This document shows positions 10,584 through 20,437 of a stretch of 29,213 nt of DNA, piece after piece (the first letter of the stretch is position 1; the number at the start of each line of letters is the position of its first letter). The position numbers were made by a program, and so were the translations under genes. Below the pieces are notes generated by a model. The model was not told the origin of the DNA. It did no database searches and saw nothing but the letters and a program-made list of their open reading frames with translations. Origin of the DNA: Pleurotus ostreatus/Saccharomyces cerevisiae fusant (lineage: Eukaryota; Opisthokonta). The stretch lies in NCBI GenBank assembly GCA_024196135.1, contig JAMQCK010000308.1, forward strand, positions 1 to 29,213. Reading direction: 5' to 3'.

Positions 10584-11002
10584 AGATCACATATCTACCC
10601 ACGCCTCGTTTCTCACACGACTCGATTGTATGTCCCATTGTTACCTGTACGAGAAGACAACGCTTACCTCTTTGACTCAAGATTTCCGCATTCGCGTTCA
10701 ATGGGCGACAGCATATGGCATGCACTTAAATGCTCTGAGTCGAAAGCGTCGACCCACAGAAACGACCGCCTTTACGACCCCCGAACGCCTCGTCCCGATT
10801 ACGCATCTTACGTCGCTTGTTAACGACTCGCACGTCTACGTCGCCTACGTTGAGCTCGACCTTCACGGTTTCTCGGTGAGTCCGCCGTGTCGCCACAATG
10901 TGACCGCGCCTCAAATTTACTGACTTACAGGCGTCGAAGCATATACGCCCTCAACGACTTCATCTATTTCCTTCAAGTTCACTGATTGCTTCAGCTTCAC
11001 GA
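10584..11002 (+). other. Conserved 5' leader of cassette 2, with intron
   Basis: This leader is collinear with 5592-5979. It has an open frame with LYVPLLPVRE, DNAYL and RFPHSR, which matches the cassette 1 peptide. A GT-AG intron at 10876-10930 (donor GTGAGT, acceptor TTACAG) is followed by 72 in-frame bases to the ATG at 11003. A different frame, from an ATG at 10630, stays open through the splice and into the main protein, so a 106-residue N-terminal extension is possible. The cassette 1 leader has no ATG in the equivalent frame, so I keep the downstream start. Confidence 0.45.
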
Positions 11003-13342
11003 ATGGCACCAAAACGTCACGGCCTGTTCTGCAGGCTGCGTTCTGGCGTGCGCAGGCTCGCACGCCGGAATGGAGACCAAAGTGCCTCTCACGATAGCGC
11101 CCCATTGTCCTCTGATAACGCTCGTCATGGACCATATCTCGACATCAACATCCACGACTTTGATGACTCGGACTCCACCGCATTCTCGTCTAGCACATCC
11201 TCGTCGACGACTGTTCGAGCGCGTGCAGAGGCTGCAATCACCCTGAGGACTTCCGAGCAGTATTCTGTAGACCCTCGGAACCCAGATCTTCGCCAGATAC
11301 GGAACAGGCTCGACTTCGCCAGGGACGCTGGCCCCTCGCAGCCGCGCTCGTCGATGCCTGCAGGGCGGGATGTGTCACCCTCGACCCATGACGATGCAGG
11401 TCCGTCTCGTGCTCCTGTCACTGAGGAGGCCGCCAGGCAAGCCAGTTCAAGGACACAACGTCCTTTGCCTGCAGTCCCTCGCATCGACAATGCAACACCG
11501 CCGCCGGTACCGCCCTCAAACCCCATGCCGTCGTCTGCGGCGCCAATGCCTGCGCAAGCACAGCCCGCTACAGCTGCGAACGTCGGCAGCGATTCCGGCA
11601 GTGCCCCGCCGCGTCCCCCACGTAATCCCGAGCGGTCCCGGTCTGCCGCTTCCCGTGAGGCGGGCGAGCCTCTTCAAATTGTCGCTCCCAACACCAGGGA
11701 GGGCAGCGCGCAAGCCAATCCTGATCCTCAGCCTCCCTCGCCTGCACCGACCCGCATAGAGTATCCGGCCTCGCCGCCATCCGTGACTGCCTCACCCTCA
11801 CTTTCACCCGAAGCGTCGGAGTCGGCGTCGGCTGCACCGCAGCCCGCGATCCTTGACGTCCTACAGCTCCTCTCCTACATTGCAGATACCCTCTTCACCA
11901 TCAGCGGGCAGCTGGATGCCAACCACAACATACTCGTCGAACGCATCAACGTCACCTCTGGCCATAGCTACAGAATCCTTGGGGACATCGTTCAAGCTAC
12001 GCAGAGGCGCGACGGGAGGTCCGCCTCGCTTTCATCGTCCTACGAGGCCCCCTCAGGGGCTTCTGGAGCTCTGCCGCCTGAACCACCCGAGGTGGTCTCG
12101 GGCATCCCTGCTGGGACGGCGGAAACTCCTCAGCCTGAGCTGACCGCAGATTCGGAGCAATCACCATACGTTCCCACCGAACTCGACACTCCTCTTGACG
12201 ATGTGCCGGCGAGTTTGTCCATCGATATCGTTGAGGCGGACAACGAACGCCTGCCTGTTGATCTTGGAGGTGACGGTGCGCATGCGGCCGAGGCTGCGAC
12301 CGCGCCGGCTCAAGTTCTCGGCCCTATGGACGGACCTCTCGACGAGAGCGAGGCGCGAGAGTCCGCACTTGGAACTCGTGGAGAGGCGGTAGCGCCTGCT
12401 GATGCTGCCCAATCTTTCTCTCAGCCCAATCAGGCCGTCGGCGTTGACGTCGGCCAGGCGGATGGCAGACATGGACCTGCGGCACCCTTTGAGGCGCCAC
12501 CCCCAGCCTCAGACACCGAGTCGCTCAGTGGCTCCGAGTCCGAGGTCCCCGGCACACAGTCCCAAGTCGTCCTCAACGAGGACTCCTTTGACACCCTCGT
12601 CGGATGCCGCTCGGTCAGCGAGCTTTTCCCGGGAACTCTCCAGCTCTTCATTGACGTCGGAACTGATGGCCAGGTGCGCGCCGGTGACAAGATTTTCTTC
12701 CTCGGCGACCTTGATGAGGCTCGGGAACGACTTCCCGAAATCTGCGCGGAACGCAAGACCGAGTGGTCCCAGCTCTACCTTCGAATCCGCAAGCCGAAGT
12801 ACAAAGGCCAGGACTCGATGATCAGGGTCATGCTCTGCCTACGGCCGTATCTGCGCTATTTTTCTGGACTTCACCTCGTCATGGATGAAGAACTTCACGT
12901 GGATGGCTTTGGACCAAACACCTTCTACCATGATATTCCTCGGCTTCTATTCCTGTGTGTGGAGGGTCATGTGGAGTACAACCGAATCCTCCTCTTTCCT
13001 CTTCATAACCTTCGACACCTGAACATCAAATCGAAGATGGACGCCCCCAGCCACATTCTGAATATCTTACGCTGGGCGAAAGCGCTGGACACCCTCCAGC
13101 TCGAGTATCAGAATGACCACGGTGCTGTGGTTGCACCTGGCATAGCCGAAGCGTCACCGGACGCCAGCTTCCCGTCTGCCATTTATATTACGACAGATGA
13201 TCCCGCAGCACTTCTCCCGCTCATGCGGGGTGCTGAATCGACCACGAGGGACCTTCGTCTGACAGTGAACGCTGGTTCTCAAGTTCCATCCGGGATACGC
13301 GATTTATTCGCTCACCACCATAGCTGGATGTTGCGAGGCTAG
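11003..13342 (+). CDS. Cassette 2 large disordered protein with conserved C-terminal domain
   Basis: A single exon of 779 residues, paralogue of the gene at 5980. It starts with a basic segment (KRHGLFCRLRSGVRRLARR). A long Pro/Ala/Ser-rich low-complexity region follows, with a helical island near residues 286-335 (VLQLLSYIADTLFTISGQL) that matches the island of copy 1. The C-terminal domain from about residue 525 begins TLVGCRSVSELFPGTLQL and continues with PYLRYFSGLHLVMDE, LLFLCVEGHVEYNRILLFPL and LRHLNIKSKMD. These align in order with copy 1, and both proteins end in an HxxWxLR tail. The middle is much less conserved than the ends, as expected of disordered sequence. The function is unknown. 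The stop is 84 bases from the stop of the F-box gene on the other strand, almost exactly the spacing in cassette 1. The N-terminus could extend upstream (see the leader entry). Confidence 0.8.
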   Translation: MAPKRHGLFCRLRSGVRRLARRNGDQSASHDSAPLSSDNARHGPYLDINIHDFDDSDSTAFSSSTSSSTTVRARAEAAITLRTSEQYSVDPRNPDLRQIRNRLDFARDAGPSQPRSSMPAGRDVSPSTHDDAGPSRAPVTEEAARQASSRTQRPLPAVPRIDNATPPPVPPSNPMPSSAAPMPAQAQPATAANVGSDSGSAPPRPPRNPERSRSAASREAGEPLQIVAPNTREGSAQANPDPQPPSPAPTRIEYPASPPSVTASPSLSPEASESASAAPQPAILDVLQLLSYIADTLFTISGQLDANHNILVERINVTSGHSYRILGDIVQATQRRDGRSASLSSSYEAPSGASGALPPEPPEVVSGIPAGTAETPQPELTADSEQSPYVPTELDTPLDDVPASLSIDIVEADNERLPVDLGGDGAHAAEAATAPAQVLGPMDGPLDESEARESALGTRGEAVAPADAAQSFSQPNQAVGVDVGQADGRHGPAAPFEAPPPASDTESLSGSESEVPGTQSQVVLNEDSFDTLVGCRSVSELFPGTLQLFIDVGTDGQVRAGDKIFFLGDLDEARERLPEICAERKTEWSQLYLRIRKPKYKGQDSMIRVMLCLRPYLRYFSGLHLVMDEELHVDGFGPNTFYHDIPRLLFLCVEGHVEYNRILLFPLHNLRHLNIKSKMDAPSHILNILRWAKALDTLQLEYQNDHGAVVAPGIAEASPDASFPSAIYITTDDPAALLPLMRGAESTTRDLRLTVNAGSQVPSGIRDLFAHHHSWMLRG

Positions 13343-13426
13343 CCTCGATTTCCCGCCCGAACCAAGATAATCTGATGATCTGCTATGTGCTACGATCCGT
13401 CATCTTTGTAAAGTACGACACGGTAT

Positions 13427-15129
13427 TCAATATTTACGCAATGAAAGATACGCTTGTTCTGCTGCTTCGTAGGTTCTGGTGAAAGCCACAAGATTGGATG
13501 GCAAGTAAGGAGAGGGATCAAAGAGATCGTGCTCCCGCTCGCGTCCTTCATACGGCTCGTAACGAAAGACCTTGAGCTGCTCTAACTCTCGACTTCGAAG
13601 TAGCGCCACAATTTCGTCGTCGCTCCCAGGCCGTACCCAGCGAAGAGCCAGCATGTCAAGACGCGCTGCCGAACGACTCAACATAGCCCTGATCGGGTTG
13701 GCCTGGATTCCCGCGATGGCCATCTCCAGTCGTCGGATGTGGGGCGCCGTGATCCCGTCGAAAAAGCGCGTCCAGTCGTACATGCCGCGCAGTGTGAGAG
13801 CCCGAAGATGGGGACGGTGTATAGGTGCCGGCAGACTTTGTATGAGATGGCCGTCAACTTTACCCACCCACCTATCCCCAGGTATGACGACCGCTTGTAG
13901 AGTCTGCAACAGAGGGCAGGCGCTGATAAGGGCCATGATTGCCTCAGGTGGGATGACTTCGACGCCAACATGAGTAAGACGCTGAAGGACGGTGGATGGG
14001 GCGTTTATGAATATGTAGAACCACTGTGCGACATGAAGCGTAGGTGATGCATAGAATTTCTGCCAGAGACGGGATGTGTGGGTGTGTTCGAAGTCGTCCG
14101 CGAAGAAGCGAAGCATGGCTCGCTTCACGGAGGTGAATGAGTTATCCGCTACATGTAGCAGGGGCGAGACCACATCGTGCACCGTCGGAGACTTGAAGTG
14201 CAAAATGATGGAGATTTCCTCCCAGCGACCGGCGGAAGCGGCGACGAGAGCCATGAATTTTTGGCAAACGTTGACTCTACGCGTGGGCGCGTCATGGAAG
14301 TCGTTGACCCGTAGTAACAGGGGAAGACCCTTAGAGTATTTCAGGCTGAGCTGTAAGGCGGGGATATCGCGAGGCTGGGGCAAGGAGACGTCAACCAAGG
14401 TCCAGAGCTGAGGGCATCCGCGCGTTATTGTGTACCAACGCCAGCAAACGCTCCCGATGATCACCGTAGATCGTATGTAGAAGGTGGTCTCGATGTGAAC
14501 GCTGACAGAGTCCATGCGTTCGTCGCGCGGATAGTCGAAGACCTTATTCTGGTCGCCGCACATCAGGAAGATGGCGCACAGTACCTCGGTCGGTAGTCGA
14601 TGGATATAACAAGGATGGGGCGATAGCCTACTCCTCCTGCGCTTATGCCGTGCAATGACCACTGCGGACGACGGCGATGAGCGGATGCTAAGACGGTAGA
14701 GCATACGACCTACCTTCCAGAGGTACCGAGTGATCACCGTACGCAGGCGCGATGCCTGCATTCTCTCAGAAAGAGGACACCGCAAACGCGGGGACCGGCT
14801 TACCTGGCGGGCCGACGACGAGATACTTTCCCTCTGATGACAGCACCGAAAGGCCCTTCAGCTCATCTTTATGATTTTTAAGCGCTATATTTATCTCATA
14901 TAATGGGGACGACTGACCAGGGACATTTCGCAGGGAGTCCTTAGCGAGAAAGGCGAGTTCCACCTCCGCCTCAGGTTCAAGAGGAGCCTGACTCTGAAGC
15001 GCCGGAGGAGGGCAACCTGTTGCTGTCCGTATGAGCCTCTTCCTTACGGGGAGCACAGCAGGACGTACCGTTTGAATCAACGATCTGAGGCAGTTCAGAG
15101 CAAGAGCGCGCGTTCTGTGTTCGGGACAT
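13427..15129 (-). CDS. F-box protein, cassette 2
   Basis: Five exons, rebuilt by comparison with copy 3: 15069-15129, 14918-15016, 14804-14866, 14714-14755 and 13427-14661. The four introns are 48-52 bases long, all phase 1, and the product is 499 residues. The third exon (63 bases) encodes GLSVLSSEGKYLVVGPP, a motif shared with copy 3. A 42-base exon then leads into the F-box at about residues 107-160 (YIHRLPTEVLCAIF, VCWRWYTITRGCPQLW). The C-terminal 300 residues carry leucine-rich strands such as LQTLQAVVIPG and HLRALTLRG. The likely role is substrate receptor of an SCF ubiquitin ligase, by family. The ATG at 15129 is chosen because ATGTCC is conserved at the same place in copy 3. The large last exon also stays open upstream to 14785 through intron 4, so a naive gene finder would miss the true N-terminus. 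Confidence 0.8.
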
Positions 15130-15815
15130 GACCAATGGGTAAACGTTGCCGAAGATGACGATGAGTTATGCGTGGTTGGGCTCGACTCGCTTGTTATGCA
15201 AATATTCCAAAGGTGAAGGATGTAGCGCGGATCCCTCTTCGTCCCACCCAGGGTTCTTTTGAGGGAGCGTCCGGTTCGGCGACATGGACGGTTCCTACCG
15301 AAAGACAATAAGCAACGGTGAGTGAGCTCATCGCCGTCGAAGCAGAAGGATCAGAAGCGGCATGGATATGCTGTTATTGTTCTGTCAGGATTCTCGTGAT
15401 AGGAACCTTCATTGAGGGCGCAAGTCAACCGCCGCTACGGCATTTTCCGGGAAGCACGCCAGTACACGTGCGCCGCACCCGCGACAAGACAGTCACAACG
15501 GGTTACTCCAACCGTGACGGTGTACTTCTCCGCAGCCTACAAACCCGAGCGCCGTAGTAGCACGCCCAGAAACCTCCCCAAGGCGCTGAAGCAGGACTTC
15601 AACGACTTGCGGCGCAATCCGCACGATCACGGTCACCCTGTAGGTGTGGACAGATCGTTGATTCACTCGCCGACTTGACATATAATAGACATGAATTCAT
15701 ATACGGCATACAGCAATCGAGACATGTCGCGCATCCCCACAAATAATCGCCACGTCGATGCTACAAGCTGTGGGTTCTGAATCCGTGTGATTCGTACCAT
15801 GTATGTCATGCAACA
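15130..15815. other. Spacer where the third plus-strand partner would be expected
   Basis: If the third F-box gene had a convergent partner, its C-terminal coding end would lie here. Nothing matches the conserved tail or the FPGTLQL domain. A plus frame at 15412-15678 (YFSAAYKPERR, LPKALKQDFNDL) has fair codon composition and a stop about 140 bases from the F-box stop. I recognise no family in it and see no alignment to copies 1 or 2. It may be a remnant, an unrelated small gene, or chance. Confidence 0.35.
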
Positions 15816-17761
15816 TCAACAACCCAGCGAGCGATATGCCTCTTCGGCTTCTTCGTACGTATATGTGGCCACGATGACTCTGGGTGGCAAGAAAAATGAG
15901 AAATCGAAGCGGTGCACACGATCATCCACTCCGTCGAAGGGCGCGTAACAGAAGATCTTGAGGTCCACAAGTTCTTGAGTCAGTAGAAGCTCGACGATCT
16001 CGGCCTCGTAGGCCCAATTCTCCCAGCGCAAAGCCAGCATCTGAAGACGTGCACCCGAACGCCTCAGCATATCGCAGATAGGTTCCGCTCGAACGGTGTG
16101 CGCAAGCAGTTCCAGTCGACGGCAATCGGGCGCTAGAATCCCTTCGAAAAAATTGGTCCAGTCCGACATACCTCTGAGCATGAGGGCTTGCAGATTGGGC
16201 AGGAGGAGGGGCATTTGGACCTTCGGTATCAGGTACGCGTCATCCGGGGGATGTGTAATGTCCGGATCTTGCACAACGGCTTGCAGAACCTGTAGGCGGG
16301 GGCACGACCGAAGGAGCGCCATGATAACCTGCGGGCGAATGCTATCCACGCCCAGATGAGTGAGCCTTTGCAGAGTGGAAGGCGGAGCACTGAAGTCCGG
16401 CAGATTATACACTTGACTGACGCGCAAGCCGGGCGACTCGTAGAACATCTGCCAAAGACGCGACGTTGTTGGGCGCAGTGCATCGTCGCGAGGAAAATGG
16501 ACGAAGGCTCGCTCCAAGGATTTGAGTGCGTCACGGGGAAGGTCGAGCAATGGAGATAGTATGCGTTGCGCAGCACCAGGTGCCCTGACCATGATTATGG
16601 ATATTTCCCTCCACCGACCGGCGTTCCTAGCGACAAGAGTTAGAAATTCGGCGCACGATTCGTAACTCGACCCCCGAGAATGGTAATGGTCACAGATGCG
16701 TAGCGTGAGCGGAAGACCCCTCGAGTACGCGAGGCTCAGCTTCAAGGCGGCGACATCACAAGGCCGAGGCAACGAGACGTCGACCAGTGTCCAGAGCCGA
16801 GGGTATCCGCGCGATATCGTGAACCATCGCCAGCAAACGCATTCGATGATCATGATTTCCTCGATGTAGAACGAGTATCTATCATCAGCACGAAGGCGGT
16901 TCCAGTCCCGCTGCTCATCGCGCGGATATGCAAAGAGATTATTCGGATCACCACACATCATGAAGATGGCGCAGAGCAGTTCTGTCGGCAGGTGATGGAT
17001 GAAGCATGGATGTGGTGCTAGCTTGGCTTGCCCGTAAGCGTAGCGTTCGAGGACCACTGTCGGAAATGGTCACAAAGTTGAACCTCAGAAGACACAAGGC
17101 GGAAGCGCACCATCTAGCGGAACATGATGATCGCAGTACGCATGCGCGACATCTGCTTCTCTTGAGTGAAAGTAACGGCCTGCAGCGGAAAGCAACTCAC
17201 ACGACGGCCCGACAATGAGGTATATGCCATCGGAAGACAGCACAGATAGACCCTTCGCTTCCTCTGTAAGGAGACGCGCGTAAGCCTTCTATCTGTGCGC
17301 CACAGGTCAAAACTCACTTGGAATGTCGCCCAAACAATCCTTGCTGATGTACACGAGCTTCACCTTCGACCAGGGCAGAGATCGGACCACTCTCGGTGGA
17401 AGAAGGTGTCCTGAGCCCAGCGTCAAGCCCAGCCAACCAAAAGAGTCAAGACTTACTGGCACCATGCCTCGTTTGCGGCAATGGGACGATGGCTACGCCG
17501 TCGCGGGAGCGATCCTGCTGCGGCTCAGGGTGAATGTTGCCCACTGTCGTCGCTGGTAGTGAGATACTACAAAATCAGTGCAGTACTATCTGCGCACTTT
17601 TGTCTGGCAAAGGTAGCCTGGGACAGGGTTCGAGAGATCGCTGCTGGGGGAGATGAGGCCGCGGACGTCGTCTTTTATGGGGGTGATTGCTTTGCTAGCA
17701 ATGCAGCCGCGATACAATAGTGACCGCCCGGCGACCCGTCGACGTATTGACGGATGGACAT
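15816..17761 (-). CDS. F-box protein, third copy without a partner
   Basis: Supported exons are 17457-17543, 17318-17410, 17201-17263, 17111-17152 and 15816-17056, giving 507 residues of open reading. The 63-base and 42-base exons have the same lengths and phases as in copy 2. The 63-base exon encodes GLSVLSSDGIYLIVGPS, and the last exon opens with the F-box (FIHHLPTELLCAIF, VCWRWFTISRGYPRLW). An extra intron (17411-17456) splits the exon that is single in copy 2. At least one more 5' exon must exist. The best start is the ATG at 17761, conserved with copy 2, but the splicing between 17761 and 17543 is unresolved: my two candidate models differ in donor choice and phase. The tail has leucine-rich strands (LQALMLRG, LQMLALRWENW). 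A substrate-receptor role in SCF is inferred from the F-box. Confidence 0.75.
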
Positions 17762-18268
17762 AGCTTCGATGCTGTTGTTATGTAGCATCCCGCCCAATTG
17801 TACCTCTGAAAGACCTACCGTAATGATGAGCCCGTGGCGGCTGAAGTCGACTGTCGGGTACGACGTTTACTGTGGCTTGCAAGTTGCGTTGAACCTGCGA
17901 TTGGATGTCTTTGGCTTGGTTATCTCTGAAGATGGTCTTGGGGTCAGGAGTACGAAGCGCTTTCGATGAGGGCGACGGAGCGAAGGTCAACTCTGTGATG
18001 TCCGACTTCACTATTGTGTGCGGCTGGGCCGGGTCTCACGTTCGAAACCGGATGCACGCGACCTTCACATCCGCCGAAGATGCCTTATCATGGAGTCGTA
18101 ATTGCATGGTGGGCATAGTAAGGTACATACATCTGCGCCAAGTGTGATGGGGGCGAGTGAGAGACAGCATAAACGACGGCGAGGTAGCGCAACCCCACGG
18201 TACAAGGTCAACGGCGAGGCAGCGTGGACCGGCGCCACCTGGGCGGGCAGGGTGAGGCAGCGATCCGT
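17762..18268. other. Upstream region of the third F-box gene, downstream of eL21
   Basis: This region should hold the F-box promoter and the eL21 3' end. Directly upstream of the ATG at 17761 the minus frame stays open and reads SRHGLIITVGLSEVQLGG. The paralogue at 15130-15175 reads LIVIFGN in the same frame after a TAA. Part of the region may therefore be coding or may simply be conserved leader. I see no other gene. Confidence 0.4.
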
Positions 18269-18913
18269 TTAGATGTACGTCTCGTATGGCACCGGACGCA
18301 TCGTCTGCGGGGTGTTGTCGGCGACGGTGATGGTGTGGGCCTCGCGGGGGAGGGTAGGCTGGCGGCGGAGGTTGATGCGCTCTGAGAGGGAAGTGTGATG
18401 AGTATGGCTTCGATGACGCAGGAAAGGATGTACGCACCGCCCTTCTCCTTCGCCGCGGTGCGCTTTTCGTGGTTCGCCTTGACGCGGTCGATGAACTCTT
18501 GCCGGCACTTGGAGTGCTTCACGTGCTCGACACGGAGGTTGACGCGCTTTTCGATGTAGCGGTTGCCGACGACCTTGTAGACAATCACACCGACGGCGTG
18601 CGGGGTGACGTTGTAGACGATGCCCGTGCGGCTGAGGAAGTGATCTGGGTTCAATCACTGGGTAGTATAGATCGGCAAGTAAACGCACCCGTGGTAGTAC
18701 TTGTGCGGCATGCCCTTCTGCTGGGCAGCGTTGGCCTTGATGTCAACGATGTCGCCCACCCGGTAGTTGATGAGGTACGTCGACAGTTTCACGGGGCCGT
18801 GCTCTATATCTCGTTAGGACTTGTAGTTCCGACTCTAAGTTCCCAGACGCACCCTTGAAGCCCCGCTTGAACATGTCGCGCGTACGCGCGCGGTAACCGA
18901 ATGAGTGGGGCAT
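18269..18913 (-). CDS. RPL21: 60S ribosomal protein eL21
   Basis: Large-subunit ribosomal protein eL21, a structural part of the cytosolic 60S subunit that contacts 5S and 25S rRNA. Exons are 18853-18913, 18689-18803, 18438-18631 and 18269-18381, with introns of 49, 57 and 56 bases. The spliced product is 160 residues, exactly the usual fungal length. Family signatures in order: [19 protein letters not shown] at the start, [31 protein letters not shown] across the second splice, [48 protein letters not shown], and a VPYETYI ending. The splice sites were fixed by requiring continuity with the family. The third donor is a GTGCGT inside GGGCGGTGCG, so that the protein reads KEKGERINL. It is head to head with the uS4 gene, 237 bases apart. 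Confidence 0.97.
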
Positions 18914-19150
18914 CTTGAGGACTGCTCAGCGTACGATCAGCGTTCCGGACGTCGGTCGAGCAGCAATTCCACACACGTTCGCCTTGGGGTCGTTGATGGC
19001 AGCGCCGGCGACCTCAGCGATCGCTCTGCCATCTCAAACTGTACAGAGTTCGGCAAACCCCGAAATGTGGCTCACATCACGTGCTGTCCTCCCGCCGCCC
19101 TCCCTGATCGTGTGCTCCGCCGAGGACAGTCGACCCCCGTCAAGAACAAG
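18914..19150. promoter_or_regulatory. Bidirectional promoter between eL21 and uS4 genes
   Basis: These 237 bases separate the two start codons and must contain both promoters and both 5' untranslated regions. A palindromic CACGTG E-box lies at 19078-19083, closer to the uS4 start. Pyrimidine tracts near the uS4 start (about 19086-19106) resemble the CT-rich initiators of fungal ribosomal protein genes. I see no clear TATA box. Coordinated expression is inferred from the layout. Confidence 0.7.
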
Positions 19151-19967
19151 ATGCCCAGGTAATGACCGCCGTCGTCGTTGTATGCGTTATGCTGATGGCC
19201 GTGCAGGGCGCCGCGGAAGCACAGCAAGACGTGAGTGTCGTCGTTCATGCAAGATCCACGCGATGTGGAGGGATATACAGGAGAGCTAATTTTTGGCCCT
19301 GTCCCATTACAGTTACAAGGTCCCCCGTCGCCCCTTCGAGTCGGCGCGCCTCGATGCTGAGCTGAAGGTGCGTATCGTGGCTTTCATAACCTCGTCGCGT
19401 CCTCATCTCCCCCACAGCTCGCAGGCGAGTACGGTCTACGCAACAAGCGCGAGATCTGGCGCATCGCGCTCACCCTTTCCAAAATCCGTCGTGCTGCCCG
19501 TGAGCTGCTCAAGCTCGACGAGAAGGACCCGAAGCGTCTCTTCGAGGGCAATGCCCTGATTCGCCGTCTTGTGCGCATTGGTGTGCTCGACGAGAGCCGC
19601 ATGCGTCTCGATTACGTGCTCGCGCTCAAGATCGAGGACTTCTTGGAGCGTCGTCTCCAGACTCAGGTCTTCAAGAGTGGCCTTGCCAAGTCCATCCACC
19701 ACGCGCGTGTGCTCATCCGCCAGCGTCACATCCGGTAAGGCAACTTTGGCTCAGAGGAAGTATCGATCTGGACTGACGCGTCCTTTCAGTGTCGGCAAGC
19801 AGATCGTCAACGTGCCCTCCTTCGTCGTCCGCCTTGACTCCCAAAAGCACATCGACTTTTCGCTGACCTCGCCGTACGGCGGTGGCCGCCCGGGTCGCGT
19901 CAAGCGCAAGCGCATTGCCGCTGCTGCCAAGCGCGAGGAGGGTGGCGACGAGGAGGAGGAGGAGTAA
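19151..19967 (+). CDS. RPS9: 40S ribosomal protein uS4 (S9)
   Basis: Small-subunit protein uS4, which binds 18S rRNA early in 40S assembly and helps guard decoding accuracy. Exons are 19151-19158, 19207-19230, 19313-19367, 19418-19734 and 19790-19967; the product is 193 residues, normal for the family. The first exon has 8 bases and the second only 24, and both are needed to restore the family start [20 protein letters not shown]. Later signatures are [52 protein letters not shown] and [19 protein letters not shown] (S4 RNA-binding domain). After these come [18 protein letters not shown] and [14 protein letters not shown], and the protein closes with an acidic tail of glutamates. The last intron (55 bases) splits the arginine in HIRVGKQ. 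It is divergent from the eL21 gene. Confidence 0.97.
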
Positions 19968-20437
19968 ATCACTCGCCAATCCCGGGTGCCCTAGCTGTAT
20001 CCCTTCCGCCTCGCTATGTATCATGTCCACGATATGCTGTTATGGTGCAACATTCATATGCCATCTCCCTCATGCTTGTATTGATATCAACGAAAGTCTC
20101 TGAACTTGCCTAGTCTGCGGATCGTTGCATGGTCTGGCGCGCGACGTTGAAGGCGAGCAAAGTGGTTGGGCCGCATTTGTGAGCACGGCGCCTGCGATGG
20201 TCGAGCCAGTCCTGATCTGGAGCTGCGCCGCCGGGCCGCGTTCCTGACCAGTCTTGACCTTGACCTGCTCGCTTGCAATCCTCTTCCCGTCGGTTCGCAC
20301 GACAGCAGCCATGGCAGCGCCCGAACACTTCGCGCCTTGTCTCCACCGCCCTTCGAGAAACGGCTAGCAGCCCCAGCTCACGCGACACCCTCCATCCCCG
20401 CCGCCCCTGATCGCCCCACGACATCATCGCTCTGCCC
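19968..20437. other. Spacer between uS4 and the NTF2-like gene
   Basis: This should contain the uS4 3' end and the promoter and leader of the gene at 20438. The last 150 bases are C-rich, with CCCGCC and CACGACAGCAGCC stretches typical of fungal leaders. A minus frame across 20110-20562 overlaps the next gene and looks like a shadow. I see no further gene. Confidence 0.5.

Noticed and set aside
18208..18654. Unspliced 148-codon frame starting MNPDHFLSR within eL21
   Set aside because: It reads intron sequence at both ends. The family sequence requires splicing at 18632-18688 and 18382-18437.
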